NCBI GenBank assembly: GCA_944383465.1
Contig: CALWPQ010000013.1
Coordinates: forward strand, 1-64,000
Direction of reading: 5' to 3'
DNA from: an uncultured Clostridia bacterium
GTDB taxonomy: Bacteria > Bacillota > Clostridia > Peptostreptococcales > Anaerovoracaceae
Length of the DNA: 64,000 bases
Position 1 is the first letter of the stretch; each line of letters starts with the position of its first letter. A model generated the notes under the pieces. The model worked only from the letters and a program-made list of their open reading frames with translations, made no database searches and was not told the DNA's origin. A program made the translations under genes and the position numbers. This document shows, piece by piece, positions 45,150 to 56,514 of this stretch.

Positions 45150-46409
45150 TTACAGCGCGTCAGGACCGGCAATTTTGCCGAGAACTGCTGAAGCTGCGGC
45201 AACAGCAGGGCTTGCGAGATAAACTTCTGAATCGCCGTGGCCCATTCTGCCGACGAAGTTTCTGTTTGTTGTGGCTACACATCTTTCACCCGCAGCGAGA
45301 ATGCCCATATATCCTCCGAGGCATGGTCCGCATGTAGGCGTGGAAACAACGCAGCCGGCGTCGATAAATGTTTCGAGATACCCGAGTTCAATACATTCCT
45401 TGTAAATTTTCTGTGTAGCGGGGATTATAATTGCCCTTACATCTTTGTGCACTTTCTTTCCTTTTAATATCTTTGCAGCAACGGCCATATCAGAGAGTCT
45501 GCCGTTGGTGCATGAGCCTATTACCACCTGGTCGATAGGAATATCACCGACTTCGTCAATTTTCTTTGTGTTCTCAGGCAGGTGAGGGAAAGCTACGGTT
45601 GGTTTAATTGCTGCAAGATCGATGTCATAAACCGCGTCGTACTCGGCGTCTTCATCGGCCTCATATTTGCTGTAAGGTCTTGAAACTTTATCTTTCATAT
45701 ACTCTTCGGTAACGGCGTCAACAGGGAAGATACCGTTCTTGGCACCGGCCTCGATAGCCATATTGGCAATCGTAAATCTGTCGTCCATCGTGAGTGATGA
45801 GACGCCGTCTCCTGTAAATTCCATTGACTTGTAGAGTGCTCCGTCAACTCCGATCATACCGATAATGTGCAGTATAAGGTCTTTTCCGCAGGCCGGTGGG
45901 TTGAGTTTGCCTGTCAGATTGAATTTGATGGCCGCAGGTACTTTAAACCAAGCTTCACCTGTAGCAATTCCAGCAGCGAGATCTGTCGAGCCAACGCCTG
46001 TCGAGAAAGCGCCGAGAGCGCCGTATGTACAAGTGTGCGAATCCGCGCCGATTACTGCTTCGCCGGCAGCTACAAGGCCTTTTTCGGGGAGCAGAGCGTG
46101 TTCGATGCCCATAGACCCTACATCATAGAAGTTATCGAGATCAAACCTTTTGGCAAAAGTTCTGCTCTGCTTGCACATTTCAGCCGATTTTATATCCTTA
46201 TTCGGAACAAAATGGTCCATGACAAAAGTAACTTTACTCTTATCGAACACTTTATCAAAGCCTGCTTTTTCAAATTCGTTAATAGAAACAGGGGCGGTAA
46301 CATCGTTTGCAAGCACGAGGTCAAGCTTGGCGCGTATGAGCTGTCCTGCGCTTACGCTTTCAAGGCCCGCGTGAGATGCAAGTATTTTTTGAGTCATAGT
46401 CATTCCCAT
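45150..46409 (-). CDS. leuC: 3-isopropylmalate dehydratase large subunit
   Basis: The 419-residue aconitase-type subunit isomerises 2- to 3-isopropylmalate. The [4Fe-4S] cysteines are visible in VIGSCTNGR and [10 protein letters not shown]. An AAAGGAG is 9-10 bases before the first ATG; the ATG two codons later (MTQKIL) is also possible. It is the short form that pairs with a separate 160-residue LeuD. Confidence 0.96.
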   Translation of the reverse strand: MGMTMTQKILASHAGLESVSAGQLIRAKLDLVLANDVTAPVSINEFEKAGFDKVFDKSKVTFVMDHFVPNKDIKSAEMCKQSRTFAKRFDLDNFYDVGSMGIEHALLPEKGLVAAGEAVIGADSHTCTYGALGAFSTGVGSTDLAAGIATGEAWFKVPAAIKFNLTGKLNPPACGKDLILHIIGMIGVDGALYKSMEFTGDGVSSLTMDDRFTIANMAIEAGAKNGIFPVDAVTEEYMKDKVSRPYSKYEADEDAEYDAVYDIDLAAIKPTVAFPHLPENTKKIDEVGDIPIDQVVIGSCTNGRLSDMAVAAKILKGKKVHKDVRAIIIPATQKIYKECIELGYLETFIDAGCVVSTPTCGPCLGGYMGILAAGERCVATTNRNFVGRMGHGDSEVYLASPAVAAASAVLGKIAGPDAL

Positions 46410-46462
46410 ATTTAAATTCTCCTTTCGGTTTACATTGTTCTTATCCGTATTTTTCGATATTG

Positions 46463-48166
46463 CTATACAAAATGAAGTTTTTTGTTCATACGGTTGAGTG
46501 CGCTTACAAGAGCGTTTACCGAGGCGAGCACGATATCGGCATGCGTTCCCACTCCCCAGTATTTATTGCCTTCGCTGTCCGCAATGCAGATGTAAGCGGC
46601 GGCCTTTGAATTGGAATCCGCGCTTACAGCGTGCTCGGAATATGTTATGAACTTGTAATCAAAATGGTATCCAGTCTTTCTGAGTGCGTTGCTGACAGCA
46701 TCGAGTCTGCCGTTTCCGTCTGCCTGAAGATTGTAGACTTTATCGCCGATAACGACTCGCATCTTAACTGAAAAGCTGTCGTCGTCCTCCGATTTTGTCG
46801 TCGAAAGATGACTGAAAGAAGCGTCCGTAATGTCGAGAGGCGTAAAGTAGTTGACATACTCGTTTTTAAATTCTTCAAAAATTTCTTCGTAAGAAAGCTC
46901 GTGCTGTGATTTGTCGGAAATATCCTTCATCATATATCCTATCTCGCTTCGCATATCGGCAGGGATCTTGTAGCCGAATCTCGTCTCGAGAATATAGGCG
47001 ATACCACCCTTGCCGGACTGGCTGTTGATGCGTATAACATCGCCGTCGTATTCGCGGCCGACATCGTGCGGATCGATAGGAAGGTAAGGTACAGTCCAGA
47101 ATTTTTCGTCGTTTTCCTTTCTATAGTTCATACCCTTGGCTATAGCGTCCTGATGCGAGCCGGAGAAGGCTGCAAATACAAGTTCGCCGCTGTAAGGATG
47201 TCTTGGTCCGACGCTCATTGATGTGAAAGTTTCGTAAGCGTCTACCACCTCTGGCATATTGGAAAAATCGAGCTGCGGATCTACACCGTGACAGTACATA
47301 TTGAGGGCCAGCGTCACAATATCTACATTGCCTGTGCGTTCACCGTTACCGAAGAGAGTGCCTTCTATTCTGTCTGCTCCGGCAAGGAGGCCGAGCTCGG
47401 CGTCCGCTACTCCCGTACCTCTGTCGTTATGAGGGTGAAGCGATATGAGTATATTTTCGCGGTTTTTAAGATTTTTGCAGATATATTCTATCTGGTTTGC
47501 GTACACATGCGGCATCGACATCTGCACGGTTGAAGGCAGATTGAGTATAGCTTTGTGATCTTCTGTCGGCTGCCATATGTCCATTACAGCATTTGAAATT
47601 TCAAGCGCAAAATCCATTTCTGTGCCTGTGAAGCTCTCAGGTGAATATTCAAATGTAAAATTGCTGTCCGGATATTTTTCCGCATATTCTTTGAGCATTG
47701 AGGCACCGGATACGGCAATTTCGATGATTTCCTCGCGTGAGGCGCGGAAAACCTGCTCGCGCTGTGCAAGAGATGTCGAATTGTAGAGATGCACGATGGC
47801 GTTTTTCACACCTCTAAGAGCTTCAAATGTACGGTCTATGATGTGATCGCGGGATTGTGTGAGTACCTGTACGGTAACATCGTCCGGAATCAGATTGTCC
47901 TCAATGAGCTTTCTCAGGAATGTGTATTCCGTTTCGGATGCAGCGGGGAAACCAACCTCGATTTCTTTAAAACCGAGTTTAACAAGATATTTAAAAAAGG
48001 CTAATTTTTCCTCTAGATTCATAGGAACCACCAGTGCCTGGTTGCCGTCTCTTAGGTCGACGCTGCACCACCTCGGCGCTTTTTCGATGTGATCCTTTTT
48101 TATCCATTCAGGTGTGAATGGAGGAGGCGGGAAATAGCCTACTTTGTACTTCTGATAATTTTTCAC
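46463..48166 (-). CDS. leuA: 2-isopropylmalate synthase (LeuA type 2)
   Basis: The 567-residue enzyme condenses acetyl-CoA with 2-ketoisovalerate, the first step of leucine synthesis. It begins with GTG at 48166, with GGAGG 6 bases upstream. [16 protein letters not shown] carries the metal-site Asp, [18 protein letters not shown] the His pair, and the carboxyl third is the regulatory domain that usually senses leucine. The [13 protein letters not shown] start marks the LeuA2 subgroup. It heads the leuACDB operon, divergent from ilvBNCD. Confidence 0.96.
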   Translation of the reverse strand: MKNYQKYKVGYFPPPPFTPEWIKKDHIEKAPRWCSVDLRDGNQALVVPMNLEEKLAFFKYLVKLGFKEIEVGFPAASETEYTFLRKLIEDNLIPDDVTVQVLTQSRDHIIDRTFEALRGVKNAIVHLYNSTSLAQREQVFRASREEIIEIAVSGASMLKEYAEKYPDSNFTFEYSPESFTGTEMDFALEISNAVMDIWQPTEDHKAILNLPSTVQMSMPHVYANQIEYICKNLKNRENILISLHPHNDRGTGVADAELGLLAGADRIEGTLFGNGERTGNVDIVTLALNMYCHGVDPQLDFSNMPEVVDAYETFTSMSVGPRHPYSGELVFAAFSGSHQDAIAKGMNYRKENDEKFWTVPYLPIDPHDVGREYDGDVIRINSQSGKGGIAYILETRFGYKIPADMRSEIGYMMKDISDKSQHELSYEEIFEEFKNEYVNYFTPLDITDASFSHLSTTKSEDDDSFSVKMRVVIGDKVYNLQADGNGRLDAVSNALRKTGYHFDYKFITYSEHAVSADSNSKAAAYICIADSEGNKYWGVGTHADIVLASVNALVSALNRMNKKLHFV

Positions 48167-48203
48167 TTTAGTCCTCCATTGAAATTAAACTTATACAGAT
48201 ATC

Positions 48204-48232
48204 ATAATACCGCTGATTTAATGCAGTGTCAA
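48204..48232 (-). promoter_or_regulatory. Promoter of leuACDB
   Basis: On the minus strand TTGACA, 17 bases, TATTAT, about 38 bases before the leuA GTG. The leader is too short for a T-box or attenuator. Confidence 0.8.
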
Positions 48233-48359
48233 ACGGTTTTATTGCTTTTATAGTGCATTTTAGCGCATTTTTTGTTTTTGATAAATACTTTATTTGAAAA
48301 AAATTGTGTACAAATAACAAAGAATATTTATACATTTTGTTTAAAATACAAAAGAATGG

Positions 48360-48387
48360 TTGACTTTTCGAGCAGGGCATATATAAT
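48360..48387 (+). promoter_or_regulatory. Promoter of ilvBNCD
   Basis: TTGACT, 16 bases, TATAAT, about 79 bases before ilvB. Confidence 0.75.
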
Positions 48388-48392
48388 ATTTG

Positions 48393-48422
48393 TATACCTG
48401 TTTATCGGCAGATACAGGTATA
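48393..48422 (+). promoter_or_regulatory. Hairpin at the expected ilvB transcript start
   Basis: TATACCTGT pairs exactly with ACAGGTATA around a 12-base loop, beginning 6 bases after the -10 box. It may be an operator or a 5' stabilising stem; there is no terminator partner. Confidence 0.55.
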
Positions 48423-48465
48423 TGAAAGAAAAGAAAAGAAAGGCATAAGAAACGGAGAATTATTT

Positions 48466-50127
48466 ATGAAAGTCAAGGGCTCACAGGTCGTAACGGAGGT
48501 ACTTCTCGATCATGGAGTGGATATCATATTTGGATATCCAGGAGGAACGGCCATAAACATTTATGACGAACTTTATAGATATAAGGATAGGATAAAGCAT
48601 GTACTAACGGCTGATGAAGCGGGTGCTTCCCACGCTGCGGACGGTTATGCGCGCGCCACAGGTAAGACAGGCGTAGTGTTTGCGACGAGCGGTCCGGGAG
48701 CGACGAATCTCGTTACGGGGCTTGCAACGGCATTTATGGACAGCGTACCGATGGTTGCAATCACCATAAATGTTCAGGATTATTTAATAGGAAGCGACGC
48801 GTTTCAGGAGATCTGTATTACGGGTGTGACGCTGCCGATAACGAAGCATAACTACTTTGTGAATGATGTTAATGACCTTGAGGGAGTGTTAAGAGAGGCA
48901 TTTCTCATAGCAAACAGCGGCAGGAAGGGTCCTGTTCTTGTCGATATAACAAAGGATGTTACAGAAGCTTTCGTAGAGTACAGCTCAAAATCGCCGTATC
49001 CTTTAAGAAAAAATCCGGAGCCGAAAGCGGATGATGTGGAAACAATAGTAAAACTGATAAATCACGCAGAAAGACCTGTAGTATACATAGGGCAGGGAGC
49101 TGTATCATCGGAAGCGGCGGCAGAAGTACGCGAGCTTATAGAAAAAGCCGATATTCCTGCGGTACATACGCTGATGGCGGCAGGAGTTATAAGATTTGAT
49201 GATCCTCATAATCTCGGTATGATAGGAATGCACGGAACTGTTGCTGCAAACAGAGCGGTAGACAAGGCCGATCTTGTAATAGCGCTTGGCGGCAGATTCA
49301 GCGACAGAGTTGCGCTCAATCCGAAAAAGTGGGCGCAGAAGGCGAAAATCGTGCAGGTGGATATAGACAGAAGTGAAATAAACAAGAATGTAAAGGTAGA
49401 CTGTGCGGCGAGATGTGATATCAAAGATTTCTTAATCGCGGCGCTTCCGCTCGTGGAAGAAAAGAAGAGAACAGAATGGAACAAAACTGTTTCCGAGTGG
49501 AAGGCGAAGGAATTCGTAAGCAATGTAAAGGATGCCAAGCTCCATCCGCATGAGATAATCAAGGTAATCTGTGATAATACGGATGACGAGACGATATTCG
49601 TTACCGACGTAGGCCAGCATCAGATGTGGGCAGCGCAGTTTATAGAGCACAAAAAGCCGAGGAAGTTCATAACTAGCGGCGGACTCGGTACTATGGGCTT
49701 CGGTTACGGAGCGGCGATTGGCGCACAGATGGCATTTCCTGAAAACAGGGTAATACATATAACGGGCGACGGTTCATTCCATATGAATATGAATGAAGCA
49801 TGTACGGCCGTTACACAGGAGCTTCCTATTATTACTGTGATTATGGACAACCGTACGCTCGGTATGGTATATCAGTGGCAGACGCTCCTCTATGACAGAC
49901 GCTATTCAAATACAAAGGCGGACAGGGCTACTGATTTCGTAAAGGTAGCTGAGGGCTTTGGCGCTAAAGGTTTTAAGGCTGAGACGCCGGAAGAGCTTGA
50001 AACTGCGTTCAAAGAGGCTTTAAAGGAAAAAGGTCCTTCGTGGATTGTTTGCAGTATCGAAAGAGAAGAGAGAGTACTCCCGATGATTCCGGGCGGCAAG
50101 ACTGTTGATGAAATAATTGTTGATTAG
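48466..50127 (+). CDS. ilvB: Acetolactate synthase large subunit
   Basis: The 553-residue thiamine diphosphate enzyme forms acetolactate or acetohydroxybutyrate in branched-chain amino acid synthesis. The catalytic Glu lies in TADEAGASHAADGYAR, the FAD-region VFATSGPGATNLVTGLATAF follows, and the ThDP motif GDGSFHMNMNEACTAV is near residue 430. It is the first gene of ilvBNCD with a close-coupled small subunit, so it is the anabolic enzyme. Confidence 0.97.
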   Translation: MKVKGSQVVTEVLLDHGVDIIFGYPGGTAINIYDELYRYKDRIKHVLTADEAGASHAADGYARATGKTGVVFATSGPGATNLVTGLATAFMDSVPMVAITINVQDYLIGSDAFQEICITGVTLPITKHNYFVNDVNDLEGVLREAFLIANSGRKGPVLVDITKDVTEAFVEYSSKSPYPLRKNPEPKADDVETIVKLINHAERPVVYIGQGAVSSEAAAEVRELIEKADIPAVHTLMAAGVIRFDDPHNLGMIGMHGTVAANRAVDKADLVIALGGRFSDRVALNPKKWAQKAKIVQVDIDRSEINKNVKVDCAARCDIKDFLIAALPLVEEKKRTEWNKTVSEWKAKEFVSNVKDAKLHPHEIIKVICDNTDDETIFVTDVGQHQMWAAQFIEHKKPRKFITSGGLGTMGFGYGAAIGAQMAFPENRVIHITGDGSFHMNMNEACTAVTQELPIITVIMDNRTLGMVYQWQTLLYDRRYSNTKADRATDFVKVAEGFGAKGFKAETPEELETAFKEALKEKGPSWIVCSIEREERVLPMIPGGKTVDEIIVD

Positions 50128-50140
50128 GAGGAGACGGGAA

Positions 50141-50656
50141 ATGTATAAGGTATTAAAGAAGAAAATAGTCAGCGTGCTTGTGCTCAACCAGGCCAATGTT
50201 CTGACGAGAGTCGTGAGTCTTTTCGGAAGAAGAGGATTCAACATAGATTCACTCACGGTGTCGGCTACAAACGATCCGACGCTTTCGAGGATTACAATTG
50301 TATTCAGCGCTACGGAAAGATCAATGCAGCAGATAATAACACAGACGGCGAAGCTTGAGGTAGTAAAAAGCATTTTCCTTCTCGATCGTGAAAACAGCCT
50401 TTACAGAGAGCTGCTTCTTCTTAAAGTAAATGCGACGAGTGAGCAGAGAAGACCGATTAAAGAAATAGTGGATATATACAGAGGCAAGATTATAGATTTG
50501 TCCAAGGACAGTATGATAATAGAACTTACGGGTACACCGGAAAAGCTCGACGGTTTTATGGAGGTTATGAAGGAGCATGATATTGCGGAGGTGTGCAGAA
50601 CCGGCATAACCGCGATAGAGAGCAATGCTGTCGCCGATATGGACGATGATATGTAA
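50141..50656 (+). CDS. ilvN: Acetolactate synthase small (regulatory) subunit
   Basis: The 171-residue subunit has an ACT domain (SVLVLNQANVLTRVVSLFGR, then RGFNIDSLTVSATNDPTLSR) that gives valine feedback inhibition, and a carboxyl-terminal ALS_ss domain. I place the start at 50141 because AGGAGG lies 9 bases before it and the family begins near here; the frame is open back into ilvB. Confidence 0.95.
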   Translation: MYKVLKKKIVSVLVLNQANVLTRVVSLFGRRGFNIDSLTVSATNDPTLSRITIVFSATERSMQQIITQTAKLEVVKSIFLLDRENSLYRELLLLKVNATSEQRRPIKEIVDIYRGKIIDLSKDSMIIELTGTPEKLDGFMEVMKEHDIAEVCRTGITAIESNAVADMDDDM

Positions 50657-50725
50657 TAAAACTGCACAATTGGGCGGAGTGTTTATTTTAGATAAAAATG
50701 TGATGCTTTAAAGCAGAAAGGATGA

Positions 50726-51727
<1,002 letters not shown>

Positions 51728-51809
51728 CAGCAGGAAAGAAATTTATTTTGGCCTGGCAGAGCGCTTTCGTGTTTTGCCAAGCCATATACTTGGATTAAAG
51801 AGGTGCATT

Positions 51810-53474
51810 ATGGCAAAGAAAAGTGATAATGTAACCAAAGGTATAGAAAAGGCTCCGATGAGAAGCCTTTTTTATGCTATGGGTTATACGAAAGAAGAGC
51901 TTGAAAGACCGCTCATTGCGGTAGTGTCCGCACACAGTGAAATAATTCCGGGACATATCAATCTCGATAAGATAACGGACGCTGTAAAAGCAGGCGTAAG
52001 AATGGCGGGAGGCACACCTGTTATGGTGCCTGCTATAGGTGTATGCGATGGTATCGCTATGGGGCATGTGGGTATGAAATATTCGCTTGCCAGCAGAGAA
52101 CTCATTGCCGACAGCGTGGAGACGCTGGCGGTAGCGCATCAGTTTGACGGTCTGGTGCTGGTACCGAACTGCGATAAGATAGTGCCGGGAATGGTAATGG
52201 GCGCGCTTAGAGTTAATCTTCCGACCGTTGTCTGCTCAGGCGGACCGATGATGAGCGGTATCGTAAACGGAGAGGAAACTTCACTCTCAAAGATGTTTGA
52301 AGCTGTGGGTGCAAGAAAAGCAGGGCTCATAGACGACGACGGACTTTTAGAATTTGAACAGAATGTTTGTCCGGGCTGCGGCTCATGCTCCGGTATGTAT
52401 ACGGCCAACAGCATGAACTGTCTCTGCGAGGCGATAGGTCTCGGACTTCCGGGAAACGGCACAGTGCCGGCTGTCGAGAGCGGCAGAATAATGCTGGCGA
52501 AACACGCGGGAATGGCTGTAATGGAGCTTTTCAGGCGTGATATAAAGATAAAGGATATAATCAATGAAAAGTCGATAAGAAACGCTCTGGCGTGCGATAT
52601 GGCGCTTGGATGCTCGTCAAACAGCGTACTTCATCTTTTGGCAATAGCGGAGGAAGCGGGAGTAAAGCTCAATCTTGAACTTTTCAACGAGATGAGCGCC
52701 AAGACTCCGAATTTGTGTCACCTTGCTCCGGCGGGAGGCACTCACATGCACGATCTCGACAGAGCGGGCGGAGTGCAGGCGGTGCTTGCTGAGCTTAACA
52801 AGAAAGGGCTTATCGATACGACGCTTATGACGGCAAACGGCAAGACGGTAGGTGAAAATATCGAGGGCAAGTATATAAAGGATAATAACGCGATAAAGAG
52901 CGTTGACGCACCGTATGCGGAAACAGGCGGTATAGCTATACTCTGGGGCAACATCGCAAAAGAAGGCTGTGTCGTCAAGAGAAGCGCAGTCGCGCCTGAA
53001 ATGCTTACGCACAAGGGGCCTGCGAGGGTGTTCGATTGTGAAGAGGATGCTATTGAGGCTATATTCGGCGGTAAGATTGTGGATGGTGATGTCGTTGTTA
53101 TTCGTTATGAGGGACCTAAAGGCGGCCCGGGAATGAGAGAGATGCTGAGTCCGACGAGCGCGCTTGCAGGAATGAAGCTCGATAAAACGGTAGCGCTTAT
53201 TACTGACGGACGTTTCAGCGGCGCCAGCCGCGGCGCATCTATCGGACATGTGTGTCCGGAAGCGGCTATGGGCGGTGAAATCGGGCTGCTCAGGGATGGC
53301 GACATTATTGCGATAGATATTCCTGCCTCGGCAATAAATGCTGAAATTTCCGATGAGGAATTTGCAGAGAGAAGAAAAACACAGGTAATGCGCGAGCCTA
53401 ACATTAAGACAGGCTGGCTTGCACGGTATGCGAGAATGGTAGCGCCATCGTGCAAAGGTGCGGTAATGAAATAG
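51810..53474 (+). CDS. ilvD: Dihydroxy-acid dehydratase
   Basis: The 554-residue iron-sulfur enzyme makes the 2-keto acid precursors of valine and isoleucine. Cluster-type cysteines are in [10 protein letters not shown] and [40 protein letters not shown] is near the carboxyl end. I start it at [11 protein letters not shown] (51810), preceded by AAAGAGGT, rather than at the in-frame codon at 51774. Its cluster is oxygen-sensitive in many species. No ilvE follows. Confidence 0.97.
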   Translation: MAKKSDNVTKGIEKAPMRSLFYAMGYTKEELERPLIAVVSAHSEIIPGHINLDKITDAVKAGVRMAGGTPVMVPAIGVCDGIAMGHVGMKYSLASRELIADSVETLAVAHQFDGLVLVPNCDKIVPGMVMGALRVNLPTVVCSGGPMMSGIVNGEETSLSKMFEAVGARKAGLIDDDGLLEFEQNVCPGCGSCSGMYTANSMNCLCEAIGLGLPGNGTVPAVESGRIMLAKHAGMAVMELFRRDIKIKDIINEKSIRNALACDMALGCSSNSVLHLLAIAEEAGVKLNLELFNEMSAKTPNLCHLAPAGGTHMHDLDRAGGVQAVLAELNKKGLIDTTLMTANGKTVGENIEGKYIKDNNAIKSVDAPYAETGGIAILWGNIAKEGCVVKRSAVAPEMLTHKGPARVFDCEEDAIEAIFGGKIVDGDVVVIRYEGPKGGPGMREMLSPTSALAGMKLDKTVALITDGRFSGASRGASIGHVCPEAAMGGEIGLLRDGDIIAIDIPASAINAEISDEEFAERRKTQVMREPNIKTGWLARYARMVAPSCKGAVMK

Positions 53475-53476
53475 CA

Positions 53477-53516
53477 AAAACCGCAGAGAGCTAAAGGCTT
53501 TCTGCGGTTTTCTTTG
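53477..53516 (+). terminator. Terminator of ilvBNCD
   Basis: AAAACCGCAGA pairs with TCTGCGGTTTT, extended by AGC/GCT inside, followed by CTTTG. It could also serve the convergent merR gene. Confidence 0.9.
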
Positions 53517-53539
53517 TGTAAAATTATTTTATTGTTCAG

Positions 53540-53929
53540 CTAACGGATTAGATTGCTGACATAAGGACGCTTGCCTGAAAGCACTTCGTCATAAAAGTTC
53601 TGCTTCCAGTCAATATAAGCGACGCTGTCTTCTAACTCTTTGATATGAGACCTTAGCTCCTCCTGCTTTTTATTGAGCATTTCTTTGCGTGGAATTATGG
53701 TTGATTCACCCTGCAAACAAAGCTCCAAATATTTTTTCATTTCCTGAATGCTCATACCGCATTTTTTAAGGCATGAAAGGTCTTTAATCCATTTTACATC
53801 TTTTTCGTCAAAAATACGGCGGTTGTTATCATCACGCTTGACGTTGGGAACAAGTCCCTCATTACAATAGAATTTTAATGTCTGATAAGTCATATTAAGC
53901 TCTCTGCATACTTGCATCATTGTATACAT
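53540..53929 (-). CDS. MerR-family regulator, AdhR/NmlR-like
   Basis: The 129-residue protein has the MerR winged helix (MMQVCRELNMTYQTLKFYCN, then NRRIFDEKDVKWI) and a carboxyl coiled-coil helix. Cys53 in LSCLKKCGMS falls where the aldehyde-sensing cysteine of AdhR-type MerR proteins lies, so sensing of reactive carbonyls is plausible but inferred. I start it at 53929, with AGGAGG 8 bases upstream. It is divergent from a promoter with the 19-base spacing such regulators need, controlling the flavodoxin/dehydrogenase unit. Confidence 0.88.
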   Translation of the reverse strand: MYTMMQVCRELNMTYQTLKFYCNEGLVPNVKRDDNNRRIFDEKDVKWIKDLSCLKKCGMSIQEMKKYLELCLQGESTIIPRKEMLNKKQEELRSHIKELEDSVAYIDWKQNFYDEVLSGKRPYVSNLIR

Positions 53930-53984
53930 TAGAGTACCTCCTGCATTGTTCATAAAAAAAAACATATTTTCTTAAAAAAAGTTA

Positions 53985-54015
53985 TTGACCGATAGTTACT
54001 ACCGTAAATTATAAT
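53985..54015 (+). promoter_or_regulatory. MerR-type promoter with 19-base spacer
   Basis: TTGACC and TATAAT are 19 bases apart, too long for normal sigma-A use but typical of MerR-activated promoters. The spacer contains GATAGT-T-ACTACC (53991-54003), an inverted repeat with one mismatch, suited to MerR binding. Confidence 0.8.
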
Positions 54016-54060
54016 CGGTTGTATCAAGCGATTGAAACAACCACATTATAGCACAAAGAA

Positions 54061-54629
54061 ATGAAATTGCAAGGGGGTAAAGAGATTGTTACGGTATTTT
54101 ATTTACAGGTACGGGCAGCAGCCTCTATGCTGCAAAGCAGCTTGAAGAAAATCCTTTTAGCATACCGCAGGTTATGAAAAAAGCAAAGCTGAAATTTTCC
54201 GCAGACAGCATTGGTATTGCGGCGCCTGTTTATGGACACGAAGTGCCGCAAATGGTCAAGGCTTTTTTGAAAAAAGCGGTTTTTCATACAAACGGCTTTT
54301 ATATAATTCTGACCTATGGAGATCGGCATAGCGGAGCTGCGGAACTGGCTAAAAAGCTTTGCGGCGCGTGCAGTATCGCTGCCGATTATATCAATGTAAT
54401 TTTGATGGCGGATAATTGGTTTCCGAGCTTTGATATGAATGAGCAGAAAAATATTGATAAAAAAGTGGATGAACAGATAGCTGTAATTCGGGCAAATGTC
54501 AGATCTGCCTTTCTGCGCGTATGTTTTTCCGCAGAAAGCAATTCAACTTACAATTCCCGAAAAAAATTTCAATGCCCGTTATCGCAGCGAGCACATTTCT
54601 TTGAAAAAATTATTGATTCAAATTATTAA
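54061..54629 (+). pseudogene. Decayed flavodoxin-like gene (EFR1-type)
   Basis: Reading 54102-54480 gives TGTGSSLYAAKQLEENPFSI and then SIGIAAPVYGHEVPQMVKAF, a flavodoxin domain of the EFR1 type. No start codon exists in that frame after the stop at 54078. The preceding bases in the +1 frame read (ATT)VTVFYF and fit directly onto TGTGSS if one T is added in TATTTTATTTACAGG near 54095-54104. The carboxyl part changes frame again near 54500, and the ferredoxin cysteines expected in EFR1 proteins are absent. AGGGGGT before 54085 looks like the old ribosome binding site, with ATT where ATG would be. It is most likely a pseudogene. Confidence 0.7.
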
Positions 54630-54651
54630 AAATAATATGGAGGTATTTACA

Positions 54652-55797
54652 ATGGACAAATTTACATTTTCTTATCCGACAAGGGTATACTTTGGAGAAG
54701 GAAGCGCGGAGCAGGCCTTCCTCGCAGAGCTTGGCAAAGTCGGTAAAACCGTGATGCTGGCATATGGCGGAGGCTCAGTCAAGAAAAACGGTATTTATGA
54801 CGAAATAAAAACGCTGCTTGAGCAGGCGGAAAAAAATGTGCTCGACTTTAACGGCATTACGCCGAATCCAACCTACGCTAAAGTGCAGGAGGGCGCGGAA
54901 CTTGTGCGCAAGCATAATGTGGACTTTGTTTTGGCTGTGGGCGGCGGCAGTGTAATCGACTGCTGCAAAGTGATTTCGGCGCAGGCTTTATTGGATGAAG
55001 ATATTTGGAGTATGGAATATGAAAAGGGTGTATTTCCTGTAAAGGGCATTCCTATGGGTGCAGTAGTCACTGCTTCTGGTACAGGAGCAGAAATGAATGC
55101 AGGCGGTGTAATTACTCACGAAGAAAAGAAATGGAAGGGCGGTATTTTCGGCATAGCGCCTGCTTTTGCGGTGCTTAATCCGAGGTATACTATGTCTGTG
55201 CCGCCTATGCAGGTGCTTTCCGGTGCATTTGATACCTTGAGCCATGCAATGGAGACGTATTTAGGAAACTCTGACAGCGACAATGTTTCCGACGATCTGG
55301 CGCTGGCTGTTATGCGCAACACGGTGGTAAATATGCGTAGGCTGCTCGAAAACATCAATGATATACAGGCGCGGAGCAACCTGATGTGGGATTCTGCAAT
55401 GGCAGAAAACGGAATTTTGAAATGCGGCCGCTTGACTGATTTTCAGGCTCATCAGATTGAACATCAGTTAGGAGCTTATACAGACTGCAACCACGGACAG
55501 GGCTTGGCGGTTATTCATCCCGCGTATTACCGCCATATTTTGCAAGATGCACCGGATAAATTCAGGAGGTTTGCAAAGGAAGTTTTCGATGCCGATACCG
55601 CCGAGGCAGGCGTGGAAGCGCTTGCAGATTTCATCAAAGAATGCGGACTTCCTACAAGACTGAGTCTTTTGCAATCCAAAGTGGAAATTACACCGGAAGT
55701 GCTGAGACAGGTAGCAGATACATGCAACATTATCAAATGTAATCCGCGTGAATTGCAAAGAGATGAAATTTACGATATCCTTACGGAATGTCTGTAA
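54652..55797 (+). CDS. Iron-type alcohol dehydrogenase (BDH/YqhD-like), module 1
   Basis: The 381-residue protein belongs to group III metal-dependent alcohol dehydrogenases, close to butanol dehydrogenase and YqhD. It reduces aldehydes with NAD(P)H. Nucleotide-site GGGSVKKNG and GGGSVIDCCK, and the metal ligands D and H in GAFDTLSHAMETY plus H and H in AHQIEHQLGAYTDCNHGQG, are all present. ATGGAGG lies 8-9 bases before the ATG. An upstream in-frame extension exists only because the decayed flavodoxin has no stop in this frame. It sits under the MerR-type promoter. Confidence 0.92.
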   Translation: MDKFTFSYPTRVYFGEGSAEQAFLAELGKVGKTVMLAYGGGSVKKNGIYDEIKTLLEQAEKNVLDFNGITPNPTYAKVQEGAELVRKHNVDFVLAVGGGSVIDCCKVISAQALLDEDIWSMEYEKGVFPVKGIPMGAVVTASGTGAEMNAGGVITHEEKKWKGGIFGIAPAFAVLNPRYTMSVPPMQVLSGAFDTLSHAMETYLGNSDSDNVSDDLALAVMRNTVVNMRRLLENINDIQARSNLMWDSAMAENGILKCGRLTDFQAHQIEHQLGAYTDCNHGQGLAVIHPAYYRHILQDAPDKFRRFAKEVFDADTAEAGVEALADFIKECGLPTRLSLLQSKVEITPEVLRQVADTCNIIKCNPRELQRDEIYDILTECL

Positions 55798-55815
55798 GAA
55801 AGGAAAAGGGGAATT

Positions 55816-56514
55816 ATGAAAAAAGTAATTACACTTTTAATGGGATTAGTTCTGATGCTTGCATTGATTTTTGCGTTTTCAGCATGCTCAGTCACAAATA
55901 CGGAGCTGCCTGAAAGCAGCTTGCAGAATACTCAGGACGATTTAGAACATCAGACAAATGGGGATGTAAAAACATTGGTCGTTTATTTTTCTGCTCCCGA
56001 TAATCTTGATAATAGTTATGTGGAGATAGACGGAGAACGCCTTGGCAATACACAATATATGGCATATGTGATTCAGGAAAACACGGCAGCAGATATCTTC
56101 CGTATTTCGCCGCAAAACCCGTATCCAACAGAACACGATGCTCTGTTGGAGGCAGCGCGGGAGGAGGTAAGAACGAATGCCCGTCCGGAAATTGAAGGAA
56201 CAATTGAAGATTTTGATTCTTACGATGTAGTATTCGTCGGTTATCCCAACTGGAACGGCGATATGCCTTATATTCTTTATACGTTTTTTGAAAGCTACGA
56301 TTTTTCGGGCAAGACGATCGTTCCGTTCAATACTCACGGCGGAAGCGGATTTTCGAGAACTCAGGAAACAATTGCAGAGCTCACGCCGGATGCTTCGATG
56401 CTTGAGGGAAAGAGCATTTCGAGAAACAGCATTGAGAGCGCGGAACAGGAAATTATCGACTGGCTTAACAGTATAGGCATGCTGAAAAAGACTGGTGAAG
56501 GTCAAGGTTTGTAA
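55816..56514 (+). CDS. Flavodoxin-domain lipoprotein, module 1
   Basis: The 232-residue product has a signal peptide and lipobox FSAC (Cys24), a 25-residue linker, then a flavodoxin fold beginning TLVVYFSAPDNLDNSYVEID. VVFVGYPNWNGDMPYILYTF and TIVPFNTHGGSGF fit the flavodoxin_4 group, although most relatives have YPIWWGDMP, so the FMN-stacking region is altered. If exported it would hold FMN outside the membrane. It follows the dehydrogenase by 18 bases and ends this transcription unit. The electron donor is unknown. Confidence 0.85.
   Translation: MKKVITLLMGLVLMLALIFAFSACSVTNTELPESSLQNTQDDLEHQTNGDVKTLVVYFSAPDNLDNSYVEIDGERLGNTQYMAYVIQENTAADIFRISPQNPYPTEHDALLEAAREEVRTNARPEIEGTIEDFDSYDVVFVGYPNWNGDMPYILYTFFESYDFSGKTIVPFNTHGGSGFSRTQETIAELTPDASMLEGKSISRNSIESAEQEIIDWLNSIGMLKKTGEGQGL

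Noticed and set aside
48167..48465. T-box riboswitch between leuA and ilvB
   Set aside because: Predicted transcripts start 30-80 bases before the genes and no T-box sequence or terminator/antiterminator pair is visible.
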